From Collinsella sp. (lineage in GTDB: Bacteria > Actinomycetota > Coriobacteriia > Coriobacteriales > Coriobacteriaceae), in contig DXMU01000036.1 of assembly GCA_019414025.1 (NCBI GenBank), forward strand, positions 6,166 through 70,165: DNA of 64,000 nucleotides, read 5' to 3'. Both the position numbers and the translations under genes were made by a program. The notes below the pieces were generated by a model. That model searched no databases, was not told where the DNA came from, and saw nothing but the letters and a program-made list of their open reading frames with translations. Below, one piece after another: positions 1 through 7,915 of the stretch. Numbering within the stretch: position 1 is the first letter of the stretch; each line of letters starts with the position of its first letter.

Positions 1-273
1 TGCAAGACCCTGCTTTCCGAGCGCCTCGAGCACCGCTAGGCCGCTGACGGCGGCAAGACCAGAGTACTTTGCAGGATTAACGCATGGACGCAGGACAATC
101 GAAAGCAATAGGTTGCCGGCGGTTGAATCCCACTTGTGGCCGCGCCGGCCGCGTCCTGCTGTCTGAGCCCGGGCGGCAAGTCCTGTGCCGTGCGGCGCTC
201 CCTGTTTTCCTGCTTCGAGCAGGTCATCGTTGGTCGATCCAGTTACGTCGACTATCGTTAATTTGGCATCCAT
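1..273 (-). CDS. birA: Biotin--protein ligase BirA, N-terminal part (cut by window edge)
   Basis: The first 91 codons of a gene read leftwards off the window. The visible protein begins MDAKLTIVDVTGSTNDDLLE and contains the ligase signatures STND, QTAGRGRRG and W-D-S, followed by NLLLSIVLRP. These belong to the catalytic domain that forms biotinyl-AMP and transfers biotin to the AccB lysine. No DNA-binding domain precedes the catalytic domain, so this is a short, probably non-regulatory (group I) ligase. An AGGAGG at 285-290 precedes the ATG. It is divergent from the fatty acid operon whose AccB it should modify. The family call is secure; the C-terminal half is outside the window. Confidence 0.85.
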   Translation of the reverse strand, partial: MDAKLTIVDVTGSTNDDLLEAGKQGAPHGTGLAARAQTAGRGRRGHKWDSTAGNLLLSIVLRPCVNPAKYSGLAAVSGLAVLEALGKQGLA

Positions 274-366
274 AACGGCTGCTACCTCCTAAGTTAATAA
301 GGCAATCGAGCAATGGTGTCGAGAGATAGACACAATGTGAAGCCTTTGTCGCATTTGGACAATTTA

Positions 367-432
367 ATGTTAACACGTCAACAAGGACTGAAATGCGCTA
401 TCCTCTCTTGGTCGATGTAAACACGTCAACAA
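367..432. promoter_or_regulatory. Two copies of an 18-bp operator-like motif before fabH
   Basis: The sequence ATGTTAACACGTCAACAA (367-384) recurs as ATGTAAACACGTCAACAA (415-432), 17 of 18 bases alike and 48 bp apart. The core GTTAAC-AC-GTCAAC is an imperfect inverted repeat, as expected for a dimeric repressor. The second copy ends just before the AAAGGAGG of fabH. The regulator is not identified, and no FapR or FabT gene lies in the window. A smaller inverted repeat, GTGTC/GACAC, lies at 316-333. Confidence 0.5.
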
Positions 433-449
433 CTCAAAGGAGGTTAGTG

Positions 450-1409
450 ATGGGTTTCACGATTCTTGGAACAGGCTCGGCGCTTCCTGAGCGCAGTGTT
501 TCCAATGACGAGCTGTCTGAGTTCCTCGATACCTCGGATGAGTGGATTTTTACCCGCGCAGGTATCAAGAGCCGCCACGTCTGCACCACCGAGTCACTTG
601 ACGACCTTGCCGTAGCGGCGAGCGAGCGGGCACTCCGGGTGTCCGGAATCGACGCGAGCCAGCTGGATCTGATCGTCTGCTCGACGACGACGGGTGATCA
701 CCTTGTTCCCGCTGAGGCGTGTGCCGTTGCTGAGCGACTAGGCGCGACGTGCCCTGCCTTCGATGTCTCGGCGGCCTGTGCCGGCTTCGTGTTTGCGCTC
801 GATGTCGCCGAGGGCTATATCGCCCGCGGTCGCGCCGAGCGCGTGCTTGTCGTTGCTGCCGAGCAGATGACGCGCGCGCTCGACTGGACCGACCGTGCCA
901 CCTGCGTGCTCTTTGGCGATGGGGCAGGCGCTGCGGTCATAGAGGCTGGGGGAGAGAATCCCCTCGCTGTTGAGCTTTCGACCACACCCGATGTCGAGAC
1001 GTTGCACGTTCCCGGTCTGGATGGCACCTCGCCATTCAAGGTTCCCTCGGACCGCCAGAGCGTGCTGTCCATGAATGGCCGCCGCGTGTTCAAGTTCGGC
1101 GTCAACGCGATTTGCGACACGGTCCATAAGCTTGCGAGCGATGCGGGCATTTCGGTCGAGGACATCAACCATTTTGTATTCCATCAGGCTAACGAACGAA
1201 TCCTGAGTCAGGCGGTCAAGCGCCTCGGCGTGCCAGACGAGCGCGTGGTTCGAACGCTGCGCGAGACCGGCAACATTTCGAGCGCCTGCATTCCTCTTGC
1301 GCTTGACCGACTGACACGCACCGACGCACTGAATGCGGGCGACACCATCGCCTTGGTTGGATTTGGCGCCGGTCTGGATATAGGTGGCTATCTGCTTCGT
1401 TGGAAGTAG
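450..1409 (+). CDS. fabH: Beta-ketoacyl-ACP synthase III
   Basis: FabH condenses acetyl-CoA (or a branched primer) with malonyl-ACP to start fatty acid chains in the cytoplasm. The protein is 319 residues, the normal family length. The catalytic triad is visible: Cys110 in DVSAACAGF, His245 in HQANERIL and Asn275 in ETGNISSA. The ATG at 450 is chosen over an in-frame ATG at 393 because AAAGGAGG lies just upstream of it and homologues begin near MGFTILGTGS. It is the first gene of an operon of ten fatty acid genes, preceded by a repeated operator-like motif. Confidence 0.95.
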   Translation: MGFTILGTGSALPERSVSNDELSEFLDTSDEWIFTRAGIKSRHVCTTESLDDLAVAASERALRVSGIDASQLDLIVCSTTTGDHLVPAEACAVAERLGATCPAFDVSAACAGFVFALDVAEGYIARGRAERVLVVAAEQMTRALDWTDRATCVLFGDGAGAAVIEAGGENPLAVELSTTPDVETLHVPGLDGTSPFKVPSDRQSVLSMNGRRVFKFGVNAICDTVHKLASDAGISVEDINHFVFHQANERILSQAVKRLGVPDERVVRTLRETGNISSACIPLALDRLTRTDALNAGDTIALVGFGAGLDIGGYLLRWK

Positions 1410-1460
1410 TCGCACATAGGAAATAAAAACGCCCTAGGGCACAACCAAAGGAGAACTACC

Positions 1461-1697
1461 ATGGCAGATCAGAAGACCTTCGAGCGCGTTTGCGACGTTA
1501 TCCGCGAGACCGCCGGCCTTGACGACATCGAGATGAAGCCCGAGTCCACGCTCGAGGAGATTGGCCTCGACAGCCTGGGCACCGTCGAGATTCTCGTCGC
1601 CGTCGAGGACGAGTTTGGCATCCAGCTCGATACCGAGGAGAACCCCAAGACGGTCGGCGAGTTCGCCGATACGGTCGAGGCGGCATTGGAGAAGTAG
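1461..1697 (+). CDS. acpP: Acyl carrier protein
   Basis: A 78-residue acidic protein that carries growing acyl chains on a 4'-phosphopantetheine arm. The attachment serine is Ser38 in the GLDSLGTVEI motif, followed by the conserved helix VEDEFGIQL. A good ribosome site (AAAGGAG) precedes the ATG. It lies 51 bp after fabH and two bases before fabK, so it is surely co-transcribed. Length and motif fit the family exactly. Confidence 0.96.
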   Translation: MADQKTFERVCDVIRETAGLDDIEMKPESTLEEIGLDSLGTVEILVAVEDEFGIQLDTEENPKTVGEFADTVEAALEK

Positions 1698-1699
1698 AG

Positions 1700-2644
1700 A
1701 TGCTCAAGACTCCTCTCTGCGATCTGCTCGGCATCGAAAAGCCTGTATTCCAGGGTGGCATGGCCTGGATTGCCGACGCCTCGCTGGCATCTGCCGTGTC
1801 CGAGGCGGGCGGCTTAGGGATTATCGCGGCCATGAACGCCGACGCCAACTGGCTGCGCGACCAGATTCACGAGCTGCGCGCCAAGACGGATAAGCCCTTT
1901 GGCGTCAACGTTATGCTCATGAGCCCGTTTGTCGACGAGGTCGCACAAGTGGTGATTGATGAGCGGGTGCCCGTTGTGGTGACCGGCGCCGGCAATCCGA
2001 CCAAGTACATGAAGGCCTGGGTCGATGCGGGCATCAAGGTTATTCCCGTCGTGGCTTCGGTGGCGCTGGCGCGTCTCGTGGCGCGTCGCGGAGCCACTGC
2101 CGTGGTTGCCGAGGGTACCGAATCAGGCGGCCATATTGGCGAGACCTCGACGATGGCACTGGTGCCGCAGGTTGTCGATGCGGTCGATATTCCCGTGGTT
2201 GCGGCTGGCGGCATCGCCGATGGCCGCGGTGTAGCGGCCGCCTTTATGCTCGGCGCTGCCGGAGTCCAGGTGGGAACACGCTTTCTGGTCGCAAACGAGT
2301 GCACCGTATCCGAACAGTACAAAGAGTTGGTGCTCAAGGCAGGCGACACGTCGACGCGTGCGACCGGTCGCTCGACGGGACATCCGGTTCGCGCCCTCAA
2401 GAGCCCCTTCACCAACGCGTATGCCAAGAACGAGGCGGCTGGCGCAAGCCCCGAGGAGCTCGGTGCTATGGGAACCGGTGCGCTGCGTAAGGCCGCCAAG
2501 GACGGCAACTACGAAGAGGGTTCGTTTTTGTGTGGACAGATTGCCGGCATGGTTAGCGAGCGCCAGAGCGCGCGTGAAATCGTTGACGATCTGGTCGATG
2601 GCGCCGTGCGCGTCCTGAAGGGTGCGTCCGCATGGGTAGCGTAG
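1700..2644 (+). CDS. fabK: Enoyl-ACP reductase II, FMN-dependent
   Basis: FabK reduces trans-2-enoyl-ACP to acyl-ACP with NAD(P)H and FMN, the last step of each elongation round. It is a 314-residue TIM-barrel protein of the nitronate monooxygenase superfamily: FQGGMAWIADASLASAVSEA near the start, the flavin-site segment EGTESGGHIGE, and AAGGIADGRGVAAAF followed by GVQVGTRFL. FabK replaces FabI here; no FabI-type short-chain enoyl reductase is present in the cluster. Its 3' end overlaps fabD by 13 bp, indicating translational coupling. Confidence 0.93.
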   Translation: MLKTPLCDLLGIEKPVFQGGMAWIADASLASAVSEAGGLGIIAAMNADANWLRDQIHELRAKTDKPFGVNVMLMSPFVDEVAQVVIDERVPVVVTGAGNPTKYMKAWVDAGIKVIPVVASVALARLVARRGATAVVAEGTESGGHIGETSTMALVPQVVDAVDIPVVAAGGIADGRGVAAAFMLGAAGVQVGTRFLVANECTVSEQYKELVLKAGDTSTRATGRSTGHPVRALKSPFTNAYAKNEAAGASPEELGAMGTGALRKAAKDGNYEEGSFLCGQIAGMVSERQSAREIVDDLVDGAVRVLKGASAWVA

Positions 2645-3558
2645 CGTTTCTGTTTGCCGGCCAGGGTGCCCAACACCCCGCGATGGGCGTCGACCTGATC
2701 GAGGCATCGCCGGCGGCCGCCGAGGTGTTCGCCATTGCCGACGAGGTGCGCCCGGGGACGAGCGAGCAGTGCCGGAGCGCCTCCAAGGAGGAGCTCTCGC
2801 AGACCGAGAACACGCAGCCGTGCGTGTTCGTTCACGACCTGGCAGCGGCTATCGCCCTGCGTGAGCGCGGCGTGGTGCCTGCCGCCTGTGCGGGATTCTC
2901 GCTGGGCGAGGTCGCCGCACTCACCTTTGCGGGGGTATTCGATACGCGAGCGGGCTTTGAGCTCGTGTGCGAGCGCGCGGCGCTGATGGCCGCGGCTGCC
3001 GAGCGCCATCCGGGCGGCATGCGCGCCGTCATCAAGCTCGATGCGGTGCAAGTCGAGGGCCTGGCAAAACAGGCCGGCGAGGACTGCTGGCCAGTCAACT
3101 ACAACAGCCCGCAGCAGACGGTTGTTGCCGGGGCGTCCGAGGCGCTGCAGGAGCTCGACGTCCTAGTAAAAGAGGCCGGCGGCCGCGCTATGAAAGTCGC
3201 GGTGTCGGGTGCATTTCATAGCCCCTATATGGCCGAGGCGACTGAGGGGCTGGCGACGTATATCCAAGACGGCCACGCTCCGTCTTCGCTGCTAATTCCG
3301 GTCATGGCAAACATGACGGCGGCACCCTATCCGGCCGACCCGCAGACGGCATCGGAGGTGTTGGCCAATCAGGTGAGTCATGCCGTGCGCTGGGTCGACA
3401 CACTGCATACTCTGCAGGATCAGGGCATCGACACGTTTATTGAGGTCGGCCCTGGCAAAACGCTGTCGGGCCTGGTCAAGCGTACGCTGAGCGACGTTCG
3501 CATGTATTCGTGCGAAACGGCCGAGCAGGTCGCAGCTATTGCCGACGAGCTCGCATAG
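2632..3558 (+). CDS. fabD: Malonyl-CoA:ACP transacylase
   Basis: FabD moves malonyl groups from CoA to ACP for FabH and FabF. The 308-residue protein starts MGSVAFLFAGQGAQ, has the nucleophile Ser90 in GFSLGE (many homologues have GHSLGE; Phe at this place is tolerated in the family) and the catalytic His near residue 197 in SGAFHSPYM. GPGKTLSGLVKRT is the usual C-terminal signature. The start codon lies inside the end of fabK. Confidence 0.94.
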   Translation: MGSVAFLFAGQGAQHPAMGVDLIEASPAAAEVFAIADEVRPGTSEQCRSASKEELSQTENTQPCVFVHDLAAAIALRERGVVPAACAGFSLGEVAALTFAGVFDTRAGFELVCERAALMAAAAERHPGGMRAVIKLDAVQVEGLAKQAGEDCWPVNYNSPQQTVVAGASEALQELDVLVKEAGGRAMKVAVSGAFHSPYMAEATEGLATYIQDGHAPSSLLIPVMANMTAAPYPADPQTASEVLANQVSHAVRWVDTLHTLQDQGIDTFIEVGPGKTLSGLVKRTLSDVRMYSCETAEQVAAIADELA

Positions 3559-3588
3559 TCCACAGGGCTGTAACCCGAAAGGAATGAC

Positions 3589-4362
3589 ATGGGCAACTTG
3601 AACAACGGCGCGCTCGAGCGCAACGACTCACGTCGCGTGGCACTGGTCACGGGCGGTTCGCGAGGCATTGGCCGCGCCTGTGCAACCGGTTTGGCGGAGG
3701 ACGGCTTTGATATCGCCGTCATCTATGCCGGCAGCGTCGATGCGGCGCGCAAGACATGCGAAGCCTGCGAGGCGGTTGGCGCCACGGCGCGCGCATATCA
3801 ATGCGACGTGGCCGACCCCGCTGCCGTCAATGCCTGCATCGAGGTCGTGCTCAATGACTTTGGTTCGATTTGGGCGCTCGTCAACAACGCCGGCATCACG
3901 CGCGACGGCCTGCTCATGCGTATGGGCGACGATGCCTTCGACCGCGTGCTCGATGTCAATCTCAAGGGCACGTTCAATACGACGCGCGCGCTCACTAAGA
4001 CCTTTATGCGCCAGCGCGGCGGTTGCGTCATCAACACGAGCTCGGTCGTGGGCCTGATGGGCAATGCCGGACAGGCCAACTACGCTGCCTCCAAGGCGGG
4101 CGTGATCGGCTTGACCAAGGCGGTAGCGCGCGAGCTTGCGCCCCGCGGCGTACGAGTGAACGCAGTCGCCCCCGGGTTTGTCGAGACGGATATGACGGCA
4201 AAGCTCTCGGAGAAGGTGCGTGCGGCGTGCGAGGAGCAGATTCCCCTGAGGCGCATGGCGCGCCCCGAGGAAGTGGCCGGCGTGGTGCGCTTTTTGGCGA
4301 GCGATGCGGCTGCCTACATTACGGGCGAGGTCGTACGCGTCGACGGCGGAATGGCGATGTAG
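3589..4362 (+). CDS. fabG: 3-oxoacyl-ACP reductase
   Basis: NADPH-dependent short-chain dehydrogenase that reduces 3-oxoacyl-ACP. The 257-residue protein shows the cofactor motif TGGSRGIGRA near residues 20-29, NNAG in VNNAGITRDG, and the catalytic Tyr165/Lys169 in NYAASKAG with Ser upstream in INTSSVVG. A roughly ten-residue N-terminal extension precedes the Rossmann strand. It is in the fatty acid operon between fabD and fabF. Confidence 0.94.
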   Translation: MGNLNNGALERNDSRRVALVTGGSRGIGRACATGLAEDGFDIAVIYAGSVDAARKTCEACEAVGATARAYQCDVADPAAVNACIEVVLNDFGSIWALVNNAGITRDGLLMRMGDDAFDRVLDVNLKGTFNTTRALTKTFMRQRGGCVINTSSVVGLMGNAGQANYAASKAGVIGLTKAVARELAPRGVRVNAVAPGFVETDMTAKLSEKVRAACEEQIPLRRMARPEEVAGVVRFLASDAAAYITGEVVRVDGGMAM

Positions 4363-4401
4363 AAACCAGGGCCGAAGAACGGCTTGGATGAGGAGACCAT
4401 G

Positions 4402-5649
4402 ATGGAACAGAGAGTTGCAATCACCGGTATCGGTGCCGTGTCGCCGCTCGGCAACACCGCGCTTGCCACCTGGGCGGCCATGTGTGCCGGAACGTGTGGC
4501 ATCGGTCCGATCACGCACTTCGATACCGATGCATTTGCCGTCAAGGTGGCAGCCGAGGTCAAGGGCTTTTACGGCAACGAGTACTTTGGCAAGCGTGACG
4601 CCAAGCATCTGGACCCCTGCGTTCAGTTTGCGATGGCGGCTTCGGACGAGGCAATGCACGATGCGGGCTTTGATGTCGAAGGCGCCATCGATCGCGAGCG
4701 CCTGGGCGTCTACGTGGGCTCGGGCGTGGGCGGCATGACGACGCTCGTCGATAACGTCCATACGATTGCCGACCGTGGGCCCCGCCGCGCATCGCCCTAT
4801 ATGATCGCGATGATGATCCCCAACATGACATCGGGCAATATCGCGATCCGCCACAAGGCAAAGGGCCCGACCCTGCCCGTGGTGACCGCGTGCGCAACCT
4901 CGGCCCATGCGGTGGGCGAGGCGTTCCGCGCCATCAAGCATGGCTATGCCGACGCGATCCTCGCGGGCGGCGCCGAGGCGGCCATTATCCCCGATGCCGT
5001 TGCGGGCTTTACGTCCTGCCGTGCATTGACCACCAACCCCGATCCCGCGACGGCTTGCCGCCCGTTCGATGCAGACCGCGACGGCTTTGTGATGGGCGAG
5101 GGCGCCTGCGTGCTGGTACTCGAGAGCATGGAACATGCGCAGGCGCGCGGTGCGCACATTTACGCCGAGGTTGTGGGCTACGGCAACACCGATGACGCCT
5201 ACCACATCACGAGTCCCGACCCGGACGCGGCAGGTATCGCCCGCGCGATATCGCTGGCGGTGACCGAGGGCGACGTCAAGCCTTCCGAGGGCCTCTATAT
5301 CAATGCCCACGGCACATCGACCAAGCTCAACGATTCGTCCGAGACGGCGGGCATTAAGCGTGCGCTCGGCGAGGACGCGGCGCGTGCCGCGCACGTCTCG
5401 TCGACTAAGTCGATGACCGGCCACATGATCGGTGCTACGGGTGCCATCGAGGTCATGGCCTGCGCCATGGCGCTCGAGCAGGGCGTGGTACCCCCGACCA
5501 TTAACTATCGCACGCCCGATCCCGCCTGCGATCTTGACTACACGCCCAATCGCGCGGTTCGCGCCGACCTTACCTGGGCGCTTTCGACCAACCTGGGCTT
5601 TGGCGGGCACAATGCCGCCATCGCGCTGCGTAGATATACGAGGAGCTAG
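4402..5649 (+). CDS. fabF: Beta-ketoacyl-ACP synthase II
   Basis: FabF elongates acyl-ACP with malonyl-ACP. The predicted protein is 415 residues and carries the thiolase-fold triad Cys164 (VTACATSAHA), His303 (NAHGTSTKLND) and His341 (KSMTGHMIGATG). The reading frame extends upstream to a TTG at 4384, but GAGGAG at 4390-4395 is spaced correctly for the ATG at 4402 (a neighbouring ATG at 4399 is nearly as good). It is the only elongating condensing enzyme in the cluster. Confidence 0.94.
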   Translation: MEQRVAITGIGAVSPLGNTALATWAAMCAGTCGIGPITHFDTDAFAVKVAAEVKGFYGNEYFGKRDAKHLDPCVQFAMAASDEAMHDAGFDVEGAIDRERLGVYVGSGVGGMTTLVDNVHTIADRGPRRASPYMIAMMIPNMTSGNIAIRHKAKGPTLPVVTACATSAHAVGEAFRAIKHGYADAILAGGAEAAIIPDAVAGFTSCRALTTNPDPATACRPFDADRDGFVMGEGACVLVLESMEHAQARGAHIYAEVVGYGNTDDAYHITSPDPDAAGIARAISLAVTEGDVKPSEGLYINAHGTSTKLNDSSETAGIKRALGEDAARAAHVSSTKSMTGHMIGATGAIEVMACAMALEQGVVPPTINYRTPDPACDLDYTPNRAVRADLTWALSTNLGFGGHNAAIALRRYTRS

Positions 5650-5652
5650 AGC

Positions 5653-6129
5653 ATGGATTCCAAAAGACTTGCCGAGATAGCCGATGTTATGGAGGACCGC
5701 GGCCTCACGCGCGTACGCGTTGAGGAGCCCGATGGCACCGCGGTCGAACTCGAGCGCGCGAGCGCCGCGCAGCCGGTTGCCGTGCCCATGCCTATGCCGG
5801 GTGCCGTGACTGCTCCGGCGGTGGCTCCTGTCGCCATGCCTGCCGCCGCACCGGAGCCCGCCGCGCAGGCGCCTGCCGCCGCACCGGAGCCCAAGGGCAC
5901 CGAGGTGACCGCTCCCATGGTCGGCGTTTTCTATGCTGCCCCGGCGCCGGGCGACGAGCCGTTTGTGCACGTGGGCTCCAAGGTCAAGGCCGGTGAGACC
6001 CTCTGCATCATCGAGGCCATGAAGGTTCTCAACGAGGTGACGGCAGAGGCGGATGGCGAGGTGCTCGAGATCTGCGTGGCCGACGGCGACCTCGTGGAGT
6101 TTGGCAGCTGCCTCATGAGGATTGGATAG
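5653..6129 (+). CDS. accB: Biotin carboxyl carrier protein of acetyl-CoA carboxylase
   Basis: A 158-residue carrier that shuttles carboxybiotin between AccC and AccDA. An N-terminal domain is joined by a long Pro/Ala linker (about residues 38-78) to a C-terminal biotinyl domain; the biotinylated residue is Lys124 in EAMKVLNEV. The divergent birA at the window start encodes the enzyme expected to modify this lysine. The gene is spaced 3 bp from fabF and about 9 bp from fabZ. Confidence 0.95.
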   Translation: MDSKRLAEIADVMEDRGLTRVRVEEPDGTAVELERASAAQPVAVPMPMPGAVTAPAVAPVAMPAAAPEPAAQAPAAAPEPKGTEVTAPMVGVFYAAPAPGDEPFVHVGSKVKAGETLCIIEAMKVLNEVTAEADGEVLEICVADGDLVEFGSCLMRIG

Positions 6130-6138
6130 GTGATATCC

Positions 6139-6561
6139 ATGAACAAAGAAGAGCTCAAGAAGCTGTTGCCGCATCGCGAACCGATGCTTTTGCTCGACGA
6201 AGCCGAGCTGGTGGGCGACGAGGCCCACGGCAAGATCACGATTACGGGTGACGAGTACTTTTTGCAGGGGCATTTTCCGGGAAACCCGGTCGTCCCCGGC
6301 GTGATTCAGTGCGAGATGCTCGCCCAGAACTGCTGCGTGCTGCTGATGGGCGATGAGGAGGCGCGCGGCGCGACGCCGTTCTACACGAGTCTGGACAAGG
6401 TTCGCTTTAAGCGTCCGGTGCGCCCGGGCGACACGGTGGATCTGGTGTGCTCCATCACGCGTGCGCGCGGGCCGTTCCGCTTTGCGACGGGTACCGCGAG
6501 CGTCAACGGTGAGGTTTGCTGCCGCGCCGATATGTCTTTTGCACTCATGCACGAAAGTTAA
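6139..6561 (+). CDS. fabZ: 3-hydroxyacyl-ACP dehydratase
   Basis: FabZ removes water from 3-hydroxyacyl-ACP. The 140-residue hotdog-fold protein begins MNKEELKKLLPHREPMLLLD and has the catalytic segment GHFPGNPVVPGVIQCEM, containing the active-site His and Glu. The frame is open from a GTG at 6130, but the ATG at 6139 is better spaced from GGATAGG and matches the family's usual start. No separate FabA is present. Confidence 0.94.
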   Translation: MNKEELKKLLPHREPMLLLDEAELVGDEAHGKITITGDEYFLQGHFPGNPVVPGVIQCEMLAQNCCVLLMGDEEARGATPFYTSLDKVRFKRPVRPGDTVDLVCSITRARGPFRFATGTASVNGEVCCRADMSFALMHES

Positions 6562-6571
6562 GGAAGGCTTC

Positions 6572-7915
6572 ATGTTCGACAAAGTGCTCATCGCCAACCG
6601 CGGCGAAGTCGCGGTCCGTGTTATCCGCGCGTGCCGCGATATGGGCATCAAGACCGTCGCCGTTTATTCCACGGCCGATGCGGACGCGTTGCACGTGCAA
6701 CTTGCCGACGAGGCGTATTGCATCGGCGGCCCGCGTCTTGCCGAGAGCTACCTCAATGACGATGCCGTGCTCACCTGTGCCGTAAAGTCGGGAGCTAAGG
6801 CAATTCATCCCGGCTATGGCTTTTTCTCCGAGAAGGCGAGCTTCGCGCGCGACTGCGACAAGTATGGCCTGGCGTTTGTCGGTCCCTCGGCCGAGGTGAT
6901 CGACAGCATGGGCGACAAGGACGCCGCACGTCGAACGGCTGCCGCGGCGGGCGTGCCCATCGTGCCGGGCTGCGATTTGCTCAAAAGCCCCGAGGAGGCA
7001 ACGGCCGAGGCCGAGCGCATTGGCTGCCCCGTGCTCATTAAGGCGCGTGCAGGTGGCGGCGGTCGCGGCATTCGCAAGGTCGAGCGCGTGGAAGATGCGG
7101 CAAAGGCGTTCATCGAGGCGCGTGCCGAGGGCGAGGCCGTCTTTGGCGACGGCGAGTGCTACATGGAGAAGTTCGTCGCGCCGGCGCACCACGTTGAGGT
7201 GCAGATTATGGCCGATAAGCAGGGCCATGTGTTTTCGCTCGGCGAGCGCGAGTGCTCGGTACAGCGTCGCAACCAAAAGCTGATCGAGGAGAGCCCTGCG
7301 CCGTGCCTCGACGAACGCGACGACATTCGTGCTCGCATGCACAAGGCAGCGCGTGACTTGGCTCGTGCCGTCGGCTACGAGGGAGCGGGTACCATCGAGT
7401 TTTTGTACTCGGATGACGGCAATTTCTACTTTATGGAAATGAACACGCGCTTGCAGGTGGAGCATCCGGTTACGGAGTTTGTGACCGATACCGACTTGGT
7501 CAAGTGGCAGCTGCGCGTGGCGGCCGGCCAGCCTCTGCCCTTTGAGCGGGAGGACATGCCGGTTCGCAACCACGCCATGGAGTGCCGCATCAATGCCGAA
7601 ACGCCGGACTTTCTGCCGTCATGTGGAACGGTTACCGCGTTGCGTGTGCCGGGTGGTCCGCGCGTACGCTGGGATTCCGCTATGTTTACCGGTGCGAAAG
7701 TTCCGCCGTACTACGACTCTATGCTCGGCAAGCTCATCGTGTGTGCGCCCACGCGTGACGGCGCCATTCGCAAGATGCGCTCGGCCTTGGGCGAGCTCGT
7801 GATTGAGGGCGTGAGCGAAAACAGCGAGCTTCAGCTCGACGTGCTGGCAAACGACGAGTTCTTGTCGGGCATGTATCACACCGATCTGATGGGGCATCTC
7901 TATGCTGATGAATAG
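6572..7915 (+). CDS. accC: Biotin carboxylase subunit of acetyl-CoA carboxylase
   Basis: AccC carboxylates the biotin on AccB using ATP and bicarbonate. The protein is 447 residues, the typical size. It begins MFDKVLIANRGEVAVRVIRA, has the ATP-grasp glycine loop AGGGGRGIRKV, and the catalytic stretch EMNTRLQVEHPVTE. The ATG at 6572 has AAGGAAGG just upstream; the reading frame runs further upstream only as an overlap with fabZ. It overlaps the start of accDA by 14 bp. Confidence 0.95.
   Translation: MFDKVLIANRGEVAVRVIRACRDMGIKTVAVYSTADADALHVQLADEAYCIGGPRLAESYLNDDAVLTCAVKSGAKAIHPGYGFFSEKASFARDCDKYGLAFVGPSAEVIDSMGDKDAARRTAAAAGVPIVPGCDLLKSPEEATAEAERIGCPVLIKARAGGGGRGIRKVERVEDAAKAFIEARAEGEAVFGDGECYMEKFVAPAHHVEVQIMADKQGHVFSLGERECSVQRRNQKLIEESPAPCLDERDDIRARMHKAARDLARAVGYEGAGTIEFLYSDDGNFYFMEMNTRLQVEHPVTEFVTDTDLVKWQLRVAAGQPLPFEREDMPVRNHAMECRINAETPDFLPSCGTVTALRVPGGPRVRWDSAMFTGAKVPPYYDSMLGKLIVCAPTRDGAIRKMRSALGELVIEGVSENSELQLDVLANDEFLSGMYHTDLMGHLYADE

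Noticed and set aside
3628..6651. A 1007-codon open frame on the minus strand opposite fabG-fabZ.
   Set aside because: It lies entirely opposite well-supported fatty acid genes, has a composition typical of antisense frames in GC-rich DNA (many His, Arg, Ala) and no ribosome site or family motif.
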